Shown: one piece after another, positions 16,150-35,088 of the stretch
How the letters are laid out: the number at the start of each line of letters is the position of its first letter
How positions within the stretch are numbered: position 1 is the first letter of the stretch
Source of the DNA: Brasenia schreberi
Taxonomy: Eukaryota > Streptophyta > Magnoliopsida > Nymphaeales > Cabombaceae
Direction of reading: 5' to 3'
Assembly (NCBI GenBank): GCA_036023115.1
Contig: JAYKKT010000048.1
Span: 8,842,501-8,906,500, forward strand
Length of the DNA stretch: 64,000 nucleotides
The notes under the pieces: generated by a model
Database searches by the model: none
What the model was told of the DNA's origin: nothing
Seen by the model: only the letters and a program-made list of their open reading frames with translations
Position numbers and translations under genes: made by a program

Positions 16150-18200
16150 AAAACTTTTCAACACTACTTTGTTGTGCGAGTGTACCAGTTAGTTGCTAAA
16201 AACTAGCAAAGTTTTAAATCTGACTTGACGATTGTGACTAAGCGGGATCTTTTCGTTTTAGGCCTTCTTGAACCAATGCTCAAGGGTTATACTAAGCACT
16301 TTGAGGATGTTAAATGTGAAGGTGAAGGTGAAGTTTTAAATCCAAGTGAAAAATAAGGTATTGACAATAACAAACTCGTGCACTTTGGTTTCAAGTTTGA
16401 AAATCAGTAAGTTCTGTAAAATAGAAACTGGTTTTGTTTTGAGAGCTTGTTTCCCGAATTTGTTTGGGTGACCTAGAGCTCTCTAAAATTCATGAAAATT
16501 TTATAGGACGGCCTGAAATGTGGAGATTCTAAGCCACTTTTTGTTTTGAATTTTAGGACTGGGATGATGCATAATTAAATCGGCAAAGTGTCTCTGCTTA
16601 GACACTTGGAACTGTTCTGTCACAGAAATATAAAGACCCAAAGATAGGTCTTTATCTCGGTGCTTAGAGCTCCGATTTTAGTGCACTTCGTCTTGTTGGA
16701 AAGATATGGATATCAACTTTCCAATGAATCAAATTTCACCGAATTTGGACAACTACAGACAGAGTTATGGGATGATTACATAAGCTCTATTGTAGGAAAA
16801 TAGTTTTGACAGAATGTTTTTGAATTTTTTCCGATCTTACACACCTTTTAATGCGTGGTTGTACGGTCCTAAAATTCTTGAAAATTTTATTAAAGGTGGG
16901 GCTTGTGTGTGTAGATGATGTGTGCCAAATTTTAGAATGATCGGAACAACATTTAGAAATGAAAAATAAAACAAACAATGTATGCGGGAATGCAGAAATC
17001 TAGAATTCCGTTTTTACAACATACGTGGCAAACTCACTCAAATTCAAATTGCAACAATACAACGTTCCAAAGTAAATTGATGAAGAGAAATGAATGAAAA
17101 TATATAGATTAACTTAAGCATAGAGGGGATTAGAAGTTATAAGACTTATATAACACATAGAGAGGTAGAATAAAAAACACAAACAATTAGAGTGCATAAG
17201 CAAGAAATGAAAATTTCAGCACATCTACTTCTTATTACATCATGGGGAGAGACAAAGCTCTATTAATACAACCCATTTTGAATTGAATATGAAGAAAAGA
17301 TATAGATGAACAAAGGAGGATGAATACTTACACAATTTCTCCAAGGATTGGCCCCCAATGGTATTCTACGACCCTCACCTTTCTCTCTTTTCACTCTCTA
17401 TTTTTCTCACTTCCACACTCTAACTTTTTGCACCACTTTGCCTATCTTCTACACTCTCTTCCTCTCCCTAAAACCTTTCCTAACAACTCACGAGACTCCT
17501 AAGGTGTAGCACTTCAAGGCCCCAAGCTCCCAAGACTCCAAGATGCTTCCTAGATGAAGAAGCCGTCCCCCACCCCAGTCTCTACTTATAGCAAGGGGAA
17601 CTTGTTCTAGGCCTTTCCTTGGGACGGGTCCTTCATGACCCAAATCTAGCCCCAAGGGTCTTCATATGGTCCCTCTTGGTCAAAGGTGGACCAGCCTCAT
17701 GTGGGCTGTTTCTTTGTTCAAATCATGTGCACCTAGCCATGGTCGGTTAGGCCCTAGATGCCTCTAAGTGCAACCGGTTAACTTGGTGTTTGTTCCCTTC
17801 GTGGCTCGTCCCATTTGATCAAGGCTAGGTATGGAGTTTCAATTGATGTTTAGCCAAAGGATGTAGGGTGGACATGGCTAGGAAAATTCAGTTTGGTCGG
17901 GTTAAGGTCATTTGATTTGAACTAGGTCATGTGTCATGTTTAGCTCAAGTGAATCAAGTCTAGGTCTTAGTCAAGTCCAACTAAGTTTAGGTTGGTAAGG
18001 TTATCCACTTGACTTGATAGAGACGTGCCTTAACTCGAGTCGATACGTTTTCTTGTTCATATCCTCTGGGCCTTATCCCTTCAGCTTTAACTTGAACCTC
18101 TTTATCTTTAAAATCCTTATTTTAAAGATTTAAAATTTTCATTTTAAAGCAGAGGTTTTAAAACACGCTAGTTTTCGAAATTGAGAGTGTTTTCAGAAAA
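16150..18200 (-). mobile_element. possible LTR-retrotransposon non-coding region / LTR
   Basis: No gene is recognised. The stretch GGAAAGATATGGATATCAAC near 16700 is of a kind I associate with plant gypsy elements. On the minus strand near 17590 CTATAAGTAGAGACTGGGG looks like a TATA box and transcription start, as in an LTR. LTR ends and a primer-binding site were not found, so this is a suggestion only. Confidence 0.3.
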
Positions 18201-18219
18201 AAATTATTTAGGGTGTTTG

Positions 18220-18271
<52 letters not shown>

Positions 18272-18276
18272 TATAA
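18220..18276. repeat. (CA)n(TA)n(CA)n microsatellite
   Basis: A CA run, about 14 TA units, then short CA/TA runs. Non-coding. Confidence 0.9.
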
Positions 18277-18630
18277 CATTCCGGTCACCCCTACTTCTTA
18301 CTGTCAGAAGATGTTATTCTTTTCTTTTTTTACAATGGGAGGCTGAATCCGGGTATGCATGCTTTGAGAGTTGAATTTACATCTAAATTATGCAATCCAA
18401 GAGCCCTATTAAGTGGGTTAACACCCTGAGTGTACTGTCAGAAGATATTGTTGTTTTCAATGATGGATTTAGAAAATCATTTGCATCGACCCGATTAGTA
18501 TATAGTTTTGATGGTGGGTTGTTTTCATACCTCGTGGTTCGCTATTGTTTTTTTTTCCGCACGATGGTTTCATGCACTTTCATTATTATGTAATTGCTTA
18601 AAAAGTGGAAGGATAATAGTTATTTGAGGC

Positions 18631-19234
18631 TAGGGGTGTTCATGGTTCGGTTTGAATTTCAACCTTGAATCGAGCCATTAGTTTCGGCTCTCAAATTTTA
18701 GAGAAGCGAACCAAACCGAACCGTGCAATGTGTAGAACCAGCCAAACCAAACTACCGGTGCCGGTTTGGTTTGGTTTGGTTCTAAACCACAGTTATATTT
18801 ATTTAAGGATTCTAAAATGTATAATGCCATCAGATTATTTGGATCTACGGTCCATATTTTAGATATATGAGGTTATAAAACTCATCCGTATAAACTTATC
18901 AAGATTTAAATCCATATAAGTATATAAACTTTATATATATTCACATTATATATAATGTTATAAAACTCATATACATAAACTTAAAGAGATTTATATAAAC
19001 ATGTATATAAACTTTATATATATATATGTTCACATTTTACTTGTATATAATATTATAAAACTCATACACATAAACTTATAAAGATTTCTATCTACGTGTG
19101 TATAAACTTTTAAATATAATGGTCCCGTTCTAACACTGGAACAGAGAACCGAACAGTCACTTTTTTTCCGTAAGAACAGAATCAAACCAAACCGCCGGTT
19201 TGGTTCGGTTTTAGCCGTTCGATGAACATCCCTG
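18631..19234. mobile_element. hAT-like MITE with CCGAACC/GGTTTGG subterminal repeats
   Basis: The left end reads TAGGGGTGTTCATGG and the right end, reversed, CAGGGATGTTCATCG. The flanking 8 bp are TTTGAGGC (18623-18630) and TTTGCAGC (19235-19242), six of eight identical. Inside both ends are inverted GGTTTGGTTCGG / CCGAACCAAACC tracts, and the middle is AT-rich. The 604-bp element has no coding capacity. Its ends differ from the MITE at 7925, so it is a separate family. Confidence 0.65.
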
Positions 19235-19555
19235 TTTGCAGCTTTCCAACGAGTACTAGAAAGTAAGAAATAGCACATAAATTACTGCTGTATCCTCACA
19301 TTTGAAAAATGGGTTGAATAAATCACTTGGCTTTTCACATAAAATTAGTTGAAAAAAATAGGAGTATGTAAGAATGGTTTATTACCTTAAATATGGTGAG
19401 GTAGATGATTCATCCTGCCCGACGGGTCCGGAGTTCCATTTTGATGCCTCTCTTGTCAATGCACTAAAAAGGAAGTTACGTGAACAATGGCAGATCTACA
19501 TTAAGGCAAGGTGGAGCGTCTGCTCCAGTTAAAATTCAGAAAACCTATGAAAGAT

Positions 19556-19685
19556 TTACAGGCCAATGCCTAGCACCCGCACCCGCACCCGCAGCCACAC
19601 ATACACCCTGTGAGAGTCGAACTCTCCATCAGTAGCATCAGCTACTAAAGCGCCCTGCGGTTGAGCTAATGCTTTGAGTGCAGAC
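19556..19685 (-). mobile_element. SINE group A copy
   Basis: Minus-strand A box TTAGCTCAACCGCAGGG and B box AGAGTTCGACTCTC match the family at 12869-12995. The tail region carries a GCGGGT hexamer expansion and then GCTAGGCATTGGCC. No target duplication was identified. Confidence 0.65.
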
Positions 19686-19689
19686 ATGA

Positions 19690-21150
19690 TTGAATTCGTG
19701 GCTATTATACATAATTTGCTCCATCTTAAATGGTTAAATAGGCAATTCGACCCACCGTACAAAAAATCTAGATTCATAATTGGTTCACTAGATCCAGAAC
19801 TGGTTCATTGGCTCCATAGTGCAGTGTTGGTGCTTCTTTTTCCTTCTTTTTCTCTTTTCTACAGTACTTTGGAAAAAGTGGAGGTTAAATACATGCAAAG
19901 AAACAGGAAAGAGATTCATAAAACTTTAAAATCAGGCCATTTATTTGGGATTTGTCAAATTTGTGAAACATGAACCCCATTTACTCATGGAATCAACTCC
20001 AATGATTAGTTAGAGAGCTCATGAACAATGAATAAACCTGGTACTCAAATGTCTGTGATAATGAAATAATGTTTTGAAAACACAAACAGAAGATACATCT
20101 CCTTCCATTAAAAATTACAGCAATCAAAATCTCAAATCCACAGTCCTTTAAAGATAGTTGTTGCTGTAGCTTAGTTTAAGTAGTTGTTGCTGTAGCTTTA
20201 GGCTTTTATCCACCAATCCTTTAAAGATAGTTGTTGCTGTAGCTCAGTTTCTAGTTTCCTTGAATCTCAGTATTGTTTGTCTTAATTTTGCATTCAAGGA
20301 ATCTATAGAATGAATTATGCACCTTATCACTGGCTTTCAAATACTAAGCTTGTCAGGTAAAAAGGGAAGCGATAGTGCTTAATTTAACTCAAGGGTAGAA
20401 CCAGATGCTAGTGTAATTTTTCATCATCTGTCTAACCTGTAATTATCTTTGTTGAAGTTTCAACATCCTCACACATATCAATAGTTTTGTGGGCCTTAAA
20501 GATTCTGAGATGGGCTAAAAAGCTAACTGTTTTACCAAAGCACTAGAATGATTCTAATCGCCAGACATTCAAAAATTCAAATGCTGCATAGTGGCATAGT
20601 CGGTACATTAAGAAAAGAAATAAATATATAAAGAGGCAAACAATTATGAAAATAATAAGATTATAAATCAGAAAAGTTTCATTTATTTATTAAATTGAAT
20701 AGTGAAATGTATGTGCACACACAAATGCACATACACACACATATGTAGAGAGAGAGAGAGTTACAAAAAAAATTGGGGCCTGATCAGAAATAAATAGGGA
20801 AACCCAGACCCTTATCAAAAGTTTAAATCATGGCTTAAGCATTATGCCTCGAAAAGAGTTCAATTGATCCCTGGTCAGGCACTTGAACGTTCTTTGAGAA
20901 CCAGCACACAATACCTAAACCAGAACTTTCCAGCATATTTGGAAGACTGATTCTGGTTAATCATAGGGCGACACAAAGGTAGTATAGTATATCAGAACTT
21001 GAGGCCAAACCATCTACCTCCATGGATTGACTATTGCCCCCCCTTCCTTCCTTTGTCAAAATTCTTCTGAGTAACCAAATTCATGGCCTTATGTCCTCAA
21101 GGCATCCATGTTTTGGCTATGACAAAGCACTTCATTATATGTCCCGGTTT
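19690..21150. other. intergenic DNA without a recognisable gene
   Basis: Apart from the tandem repeat at 20144-20275 I see no family motif or splice-framed exon. A conserved N-terminal part for the PDV1-like sequence downstream was looked for here and not found. Confidence 0.4.
20144..20275. repeat. short tandem repeat, period about 73 bp
   Basis: TCCTTTAAAGATAGTTGTTG occurs at 20144 and again at 20217, with TAGTTGTTGCTGTAGCT appearing three times. Similar TTAAGTAGTTGTT units occur in the copia LTR near 59395, so this could be a fragment of a related LTR. Confidence 0.6.
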
Positions 21151-21165
21151 TAGTAAGCAATAACC

Positions 21166-21741
21166 TTGAATATTGCTGTTGTAAGAATCACTGATGTTTT
21201 CCATAGATTGCAATCCCAGCAGCATGTAGAAAGATATGCAGCTCTTCTGCGATTTGAGCAAAGCAGACAATTCCTGGTTAAGGAACTTGTGGAGCATAAT
21301 GGAAGGGATTTGCCTGTGATCCAAGATACGCTGGAATTTGTGCGATCAGAACGCAATGCTGCAAACCTGGGTTCACAAGCATCATTTTCCTGTGGTGAAA
21401 GTTGGCCCCTGCAGAAGAATCATGTCAATCATAGGATGAAGTTTCCAGAAGGATTACTATCCTTCCTCAGATCCTCTATATAACTTGTAAAGAAGCCGCT
21501 AAACTTGCAGAACGCCGCAGGAATCATGGTCAGGATTGGAGTAGCTGCAGCTGGAATGCTGCTAGCACTGCAACTACATCAAAGAAGCCAGCAATCTCTT
21601 AAGATGCATCGAATGACAAAGACAATTGTCAGCGATAGGAAAGAAGATCAGTCTTTTAGAGGAAGGGCACAGCAAATCCGGAGTGGTCGTATGGATGTTT
21701 GTTGTGGAAGGGGTTGCTTTTTGTTTTCATTAGTTCTATGA
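21166..21741 (+). pseudogene. PDV1-like plastid-division protein fragment
   Basis: PDV proteins sit in the chloroplast outer envelope, recruit the dynamin ARC5 and bind ARC6 through their C-terminus. The frame shows the second half of such a protein: a coiled-coil-like stretch (VFHRLQSQQHVERYAALLRFEQSR, shown as key words VFHRLQSQQHVERYA and LLRFEQSR), then LVEHNGRDLPVIQDTLEFV, a spacer, a transmembrane-like segment (NAAGIMVRIGVAAAGMLLAL), LHQRSQQ, and a C-terminal MDVCCGRG. The N-terminal third is missing, no ATG is available, a TAA at 21481-21483 interrupts the same reading frame before the membrane segment, and the frame runs a few residues past the conserved terminal Gly. These breaks make it a pseudogene. 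The family call rests on pattern similarity to PDV1. Confidence 0.6.
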
Positions 21742-22690
21742 CGCCATCTTTTATCGGTTATCGGAAGGTTTTTGATTTGATACACAGCTTGAATAGCAGA
21801 GAAGACAAAAGGGATTGAATTTGGAGGAATTAGCAACCAGAGATTCTCCCTCTAGTTGGATTGTGGAAAATCTTTTGTCTGATACAGGGTTTTAGTAAAT
21901 AAGGAAGTCAGTGAGAATGGACAAGGCACCATTGAAACCTCTCTTCCCCTCTGTTTTACTCACATGTGCCTCACAGTTGACAGTGGGGGCTTGAAGGTTT
22001 CGGTGAAGACTTTTTCCTTTACTTTTGAGTTGAGATTGTTTCTTTGATAAGCAGCTTTTCTCCTATGCTTTTCCTTTGGGGAGATGATTTGAGAGTTGTT
22101 GAAGACATGGAATTTGGTTTGCAACGAGGCTTTCCTGCTGACGGATGTATGTTCTAACTTCAATGGGATACCACAATGTCAAGGTTTTCCTCTTTGCTTG
22201 AGGAATTATAAGAAATTGGTTTTTGTATGAATTATTATTCTTGAGTGGCTCTTTCACCTCTGAACCCTTCCCTCAGTATTAAATGCATGTCTACCACTGT
22301 AATGCACCGTTTAAAGAGATAAAAACTATGGCTATAAGGTGTTCCAATCACCATATAGAGAGAACATGGTCCATGGGTGCGTGATTCTTAAACATTCTTA
22401 AGAATCTCAAACCGTCTGATCGGTGAGATCGGGGAATGAAATTTATATTTTAAAACATAAAAGTGCATTGATACTTTTTATAAGTGTAATAAATGCATCT
22501 ATACTATTTATTTTTTGACTTAAATATTTTAACTATTGATATTAAAGATCAAACAATTGAGATCTTTAAGACATGGACTAATTTCTTTATCCATCTCTCT
22601 ATATGTATGGAGAGAATAGTCCATGCTCACACTCATCATGTGCATGGACCCAAATGAAAAGGAGGTCAGGCTTATTTACATGGTTTTGTA
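21742..22690. other. intergenic DNA without a recognisable gene
   Basis: No coding family, RNA gene or structured repeat was recognised. Frames on the minus strand here are short and featureless. Confidence 0.4.
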
Positions 22691-22696
22691 AATATA

Positions 22697-22945
22697 CATA
22701 CAACCACAACAACTAAGCTTCCTATACTAGATAGGATTGGCTAAATGGATAGAGCTCTATTATTTACTATACTAACACTTAACTCGACGTAAGTTAGAAT
22801 TATTATTTTTATTTTCTTTCAACATTTTTGTGGTATTTTTTTATTTTCTTTTAATATTTTAATTATCTAGTTTGTCTTACCTTCTTACCAAAGCTTTCTT
22901 GAGTTGTCTTCCTAGGTATTCAAACACTCTTAAACGATTTTTCTT
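22697..22945 (-). mobile_element. old, diverged RTE LINE 3' fragment
   Basis: The order of motifs follows the RTE 3' region at 60566-60815: ACAACAACTAAGC, CATGGAT-like, TCTTTCAACATTTTTGTGG, a TTTTAATATTTT stretch, CCTTCTTAC and CACTCTTAAACGAT. Many substitutions and small gaps mark it as an older copy than the other RTE pieces here. Confidence 0.7.
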
Positions 22946-23726
22946 CGTTTTGTATATATATATATATCAATATATACATTTCGAGATAGGTTTGAGTGAG
23001 CTTGCACATAATCCAATTTGTTGTAAAGTCACCTCTGAATGACCCAGACCCAAACACCAAACATGAATACGATTTATTCGTTTCAGGTTGAGTCTGAGAT
23101 TGGCACCTCAAGGCTTGGTGTTGGTTTCGTGTCACTTTGAGCGGTCACACACATGGACCATTTTTGTCGTCTTTGGCTATGGTGTTATTTATACATCCAC
23201 CAAATTCATGTTGTGAATCTGTTCTGTCAGGAATAAATCGTTCTAGACATGGCTCCATTTCTTTTTTCATTTTGGGTAGATATGAATACAGGCATTTCGG
23301 GTTGTATTTACACGGGGATTCGTGTCGTGCCTGAAATCGCCTCTATATTGGCAACCCAAAATCTCGCAAGCAAGCATGCCGTTACGAGTTCCAAACCGGT
23401 AAAAACCGAGTCTAGGAGTATCGGAAATTGCTTCCAAAGTACGCACTCGCCCAACACACGAGCGGTCACTGGTCTACTTCAAAAACGCTGGTTAAAATGG
23501 GAAAAAAGGGGGAAAAACTCGGTTCATTCCCCCCCCCTCCATCTCTCTCTCTCTCGTGCAAGCAGACGGCCTGCAAAGGATCGACTTGACGGATCTCTCC
23601 AGGGATTCTCCGGAAGCTGATTTCGAGCCCTGGATTTCTGATCTAGGGTTTGGAATCTCCATTTTTCCGGAACCTTCGGGATTTCTGTCGCTGAATTCCG
23701 GTTAGCGGATCTCGAATTGCGGAGCA

Positions 23727-25765
23727 ATGGCGGCCGCCAGCGCGCCGATCACGATGAAAGAGGCTCTCACGGTATTCATCTTGCACAATGATCTCATTTC
23801 GTAAATCTTACTCTGGTCCATGATCTGGTGGTGTCTGTACTGCGCAAGGTCGAATTCGCCTTCTATTGTTGATGTAGCGAGTGCTAATTGTTTTTTACTT
23901 TGGTGCTGATCGGGGAGATTTGGCCATTTTGTTGTTTGATCTATCTGTGCGGTTGCCTTGTTCCCTTTACTGGTTAAGATATAGTGTTTTATGAAACATT
24001 GTGAGTCTGCTCCTGTCAGTTTCTTTCAAGAATTGTCGTAACTTCAATTCAGCCGCATGTACTCTTCCAGTAGATCTGTGCGATTTATTCTTTCTGATTG
24101 ATGTCAGAGTGCTCAAGGCCAAAATTGTATCAGGAGAATTAGTTTTTAGCGTAATTATGTTCGTTTCTGTTTATTCACGTCTAGAAGAGAAGGCTTCTAC
24201 TGATCACGAAGGTTTTCTGATTCTTAAAGTTACACTATGGTATTCACAACCATACTTTAGATAGATTTTCTCTTTGACAATGCTTCTTCGAATTCAGGAC
24301 ACTGCATATCATGCATATCATCCGGTTGTTCTGCTTTATATTGACACTAGTTGGCATTTCTTTTCTAAAGTTACTCATGGCACACTGCTACTTTGATCTT
24401 AATCCTACTAACTGATGATTTCTTGTGCACTGTTTCAGTTGACAAGCCTCGGGATCAATCCTCAGTTTATTACATTTACGCATGTGACTATGGAATCCGA
24501 CAAGTACATATGTGTCAGGGAAACATCACCACAGAACAGTGTTATTATCATCGACATGAACATGCCCATGCAGCCTCTCAGGAGACCAATTACGGCTGAT
24601 TCAGCATTGATGAACCCAAATACTAGAATTTTGGCACTAAAAGGTAAATACTTTTAGTTTGGCAGCATTGTGCAACTTTTGTACATTATAACCAGCAAAA
24701 CTTAGCTGCCACCAGAGTTCTGTTCACAAAAGCAAATTATAATTGCATCCCTAGGTTATGGTCATAGTTGTTCAATTTTAGCAACGATTCTGCTTGTCAA
24801 ATTGCTCAGATGTTTCTTATATTTTTCATGTTCAAAGTAGTCTAGAATCGGATTCAGTGGGAATTTCTTTTTAGTTTCAGGACAAGTTTTAATTTCCAAT
24901 TATTAAGTAAAGGGATCTTATATATATTGTTATAATTTTATCAATTGGCTGAATTGTATCTTTGACCCCATTTGACATGCCATATGATAGACCTTTTACA
25001 GAGATGAATCTCATTTGGAAGAGCAAGCTCAGCATTCAATGCTTACCTTATTGTTTACTTGATTGTCGGTCTGATTCTTCATACCTAAATTATGGATTTG
25101 TATAAGGGTGGAATTTTTTTTTGCAACAGAACTTAGGATGTAATTCCTCTTTCAGTAGTTTGATAGACTTCTACGGTTGGATTTATCCTTTTCGGTAAAA
25201 AGTTACACAAACACTGATTACATCTTATCATGAATTGAAGCTCAAGTACCGGGAACCACTCAGGATCACCTCCAGATATTCAATATCGAGTTGAAGGCTA
25301 AAATCAAATCCTATCAGATGCCTGAACAGGTGTTAGTGACTTCCAAAGCCAAACTATAATATGTTATCCAAGTTCTAGTTTATGAATGAAGGTAATATTG
25401 CACAGGTTAACATTTTTTCTCCTGTGATCTTTTGGTAGGTTGTCTTCTGGAAATGGATTACCCCAAAACTGTTGGGTTTGGTTACCCAAACATCAGTCTA
25501 TCACTGGTCAATAGAAGGTAACAATGGGTACTCTTTTCTTGTATGATAGGTCATGTATGTGGTAAAATTTGTATTGTGAAAAGTACTTCCTTCTTGGTTT
25601 TGGCTTTTCATCAATAATGGCCCAACTTTACTTGCAGGGGAGACTGAGCCTGTGAAGATGTTTGAGCGAACAGCTAATCTGTCCAATAATCAGATAATCA
25701 ACTACCGGTGTGATCCCTCTGAAAAATGGCTTGTTTTAATTGGAATTGCTCCTGGTGTGCCAGAG
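23727..25765 (+). CDS. CHC: clathrin heavy chain exons 1-5 (N-terminal propeller), intact
   Basis: Exons 23727-23771, 24439-24643, 25241-25329, 25439-25517 and 25638-25765 join in frame for 182 residues with GT..AG introns. They cover the first blades of the WD40-like beta-propeller that binds adaptor clathrin-box peptides. Recognisable stretches are [67 protein letters not shown] and [19 protein letters not shown]. The leader (about 23530-23726) is CT-rich with a TCTAGGGTTTGG element, typical of plant 5' untranslated regions. Confidence 0.93.
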
Positions 25766-26679
25766 GTATGCTTGCTTGTCTTCCTTTCTGTTTTGGGAAT
25801 AAAGTTGCTGTGCTGCTTGTTTATCAACCTAGTTCCACACAATTACTGTTCAACTTCTCACATGTATGGATGGGAACATATTGAGGGGTCTATTGCACAT
25901 GCAGTCACACTCAAATCCTATTGTAGGATTTGTTTCTCGTGAATCCAACCTCATAGATTTGTCTTCATTATTGTTTTCTGAACAAATTTTAGAAGATGTT
26001 ATTCATCAAAAAATTGTATAGCATCTTTAGCATGGAATTTGGAATCTCAGGGAAACCCATATACAGGTTGGCTTATGATCTGCAAAGCCAAGTCAACATA
26101 TTTTGACCTCTACAGGGTCATACGTTAAGAGAAAAAGGAAGGTGGCATCTCCCAAGTTGTTTGCACACTCAAACGACTGTAGCAATATACACTGCCTTTA
26201 TGGATATTCAAGTTGGCATTTTCTGAAAACTGTTAGCAAAAAAATAAGGCTTAGTGGGTTTGCTGCTGAGAGTTCAAGGATGTTGAGCATGTTATATTTA
26301 ATAGTTGCCAAGCTACCCTTCTCTTCCTCTTCACATTATCCTACTTTCTCCTGGTAAATTTTTGGTGGGTTCTTTGTCTCTATTAGGGCTGTCCACAGGT
26401 CGGCTATCCAACTTATTTTGGTCCAACGAATAATTTTTAGTAAGTTTTCGGTTTAGATTTTGGTGGTTGTCAGATCAGATGATCTTATGTCATATCTCAT
26501 TATTATTCTAAGTTTCTGTATCTCTTACTAATTTTAGCACTAAGTGGATTGCAGTAGAGGACAGATTGCACAATTATGCTTGATTTTGCAGTTTTAGCAT
26601 GTGTGTGGATACGTGTGGTATTAACATCAAGAAAGCCACATTACGATAGTAAACTTGTTTTCTGAAATAGCCTAGAGCA

Positions 26680-26891
26680 AGTTTTGCTGAAGCATTGAGA
26701 TTTAGTCAACAGTGAAGAAATGATCTAATATAAGACATTTGCCACAAAGACACTTAATGCTGGTCAAATTATATCCAAGTTGCATGTTATTGAGCTGGGT
26801 GCACAGCCAGGTTTATGCTGTCAATAGGAGAGGCCAAGTATTACTTGCAACTGTTAATGAGGCAACAATCATTCCTTTTGTCAGTGGTCAG
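26680..26891 (+). pseudogene. CHC: clathrin heavy chain exon 6, deleted and scrambled
   Basis: Readable parts are [19 protein letters not shown] (about 26754-26812) joined directly to [20 protein letters not shown] (to 26891, donor GTGAGT). In clathrin about 75 residues of propeller lie between these two, so that segment is gone at about 26810. Upstream (26680-26750) traces of the QQRSQALEA..ASF region remain but with stops and indels, and the RPQLVKG start of the exon is not found. The propeller could not fold as encoded. Confidence 0.8.
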
Positions 26892-26974
26892 GTGAGTTTC
26901 AAAGCTAACAACTAAGCTTTTCCTTTTATAGAAGTAAACTTTGTAATCCCTTTCTCATCCAACTTATTTTACAG

Positions 26975-33810
<6,836 letters not shown>

Positions 33811-33933
33811 GTATCATCATTTTTTTCATTTGGAAAGAACTGTTTGGTTGGTGGACAAATGATCCCATTTGTACAGGAGATATTGTCCAATGTATATTCT
33901 AATATTTACCTCTGAATAATATGGGACATATAG

Positions 33934-34188
33934 TGAGGATCCTGACATTCACTTTAAGTACATCGAGGCAGCAGCAAAGACTGGTCAAATCAAAGAGGTT
34001 GAGGCTGCAGGACAAGGGAATCCAATTTCTATGATCCTGAGAAGACAAAGAACTTTTTAATGGAAGCCAAGCTTCCAGATGCTCGCCCTCTTATAAATGT
34101 CTGTGATCGATTTGGTTTTGTGCCGGATCTTACACACTACCTATACTCGAACAATATGCTGCGATACATTGAAGGTTATGTGCAGAAA
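33934..34188 (+). pseudogene. CHC: clathrin heavy chain exon 18 with a +2 frameshift
   Basis: The exon starts in frame ([20 protein letters not shown]) and ends in a different frame as [20 protein letters not shown] and RYIEGYVQK. Its length is 255 bp where the joined flanking phases need 253. The two extra bases fall near 34005-34015, just after KEVE. Translation would shift and stop soon after. Both splice borders are good. Confidence 0.85.
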
Positions 34189-34861
34189 GTAAGCATCTAG
34201 TTGACTTTGCCAAGGTTCTTGTTATTCTGTTGACTTTGCTCCTTGCTTCTTTCATGCACATTGGGAAAATGTTTTGAGTGTAGTAACTTGTTCAGCTTTG
34301 GGAAAATGTTTCAGTGTAGTAACTTGTTCCGCTTGTATTATGAGCTTCATTCAACTTATTTTCTCCTCTTGGAGGGGGGTCAACTTCCATCAACTTCATC
34401 AACTAGTAGCATATTTTATTTTACTCTTTTGGGTGTTTAAGTTCTGACAAATTTAGCTTTTGGGATGCTTAAAATCATCTATATGCAGTATCTTGTATAA
34501 TATTGTTTGGTCTGGTCACAAACACACAGTCGATGCATTAAGCTGACGAACTTATGCTGCCCTTCAGGTCCCACTTGGATGAGACCAATAACCTTGCTAA
34601 TGGGTGGAAACCAGGTTAAATGGCCAAAAATGAGTTGAGAGGTGTTCCGGTGACACCTAAACATATTTGAGAAAATCATCTTTTTTCTTTAAAGAGGTTA
34701 TTTGGCGGTTTTAGAAAATATGGGTCCCCTCATAGTTTTTACTCATAAAATCATCGGACTATTCTTTGACTGGTTGAGCCAATGGCAGTGCTTGAAATTT
34801 GTTGATAAAGTATCTTGGTCTCTGTGAGACATTCTCATTTCTTTCTGGTTAACATCTGCAG

Positions 34862-34996
34862 GTGAATCCTGGCAATGCTCCTTTGGTTGTAGGCCAGCTT
34901 TTAGATGATGAATGTCCTGAAGATTTCATCAAAGGCCTTATTCTTTCTGTTCGCTCCCTTCTGCCCGTTGAGCCACTTGTAGATGAGTGTGAGAAA

Positions 34997-35088
<92 letters not shown>

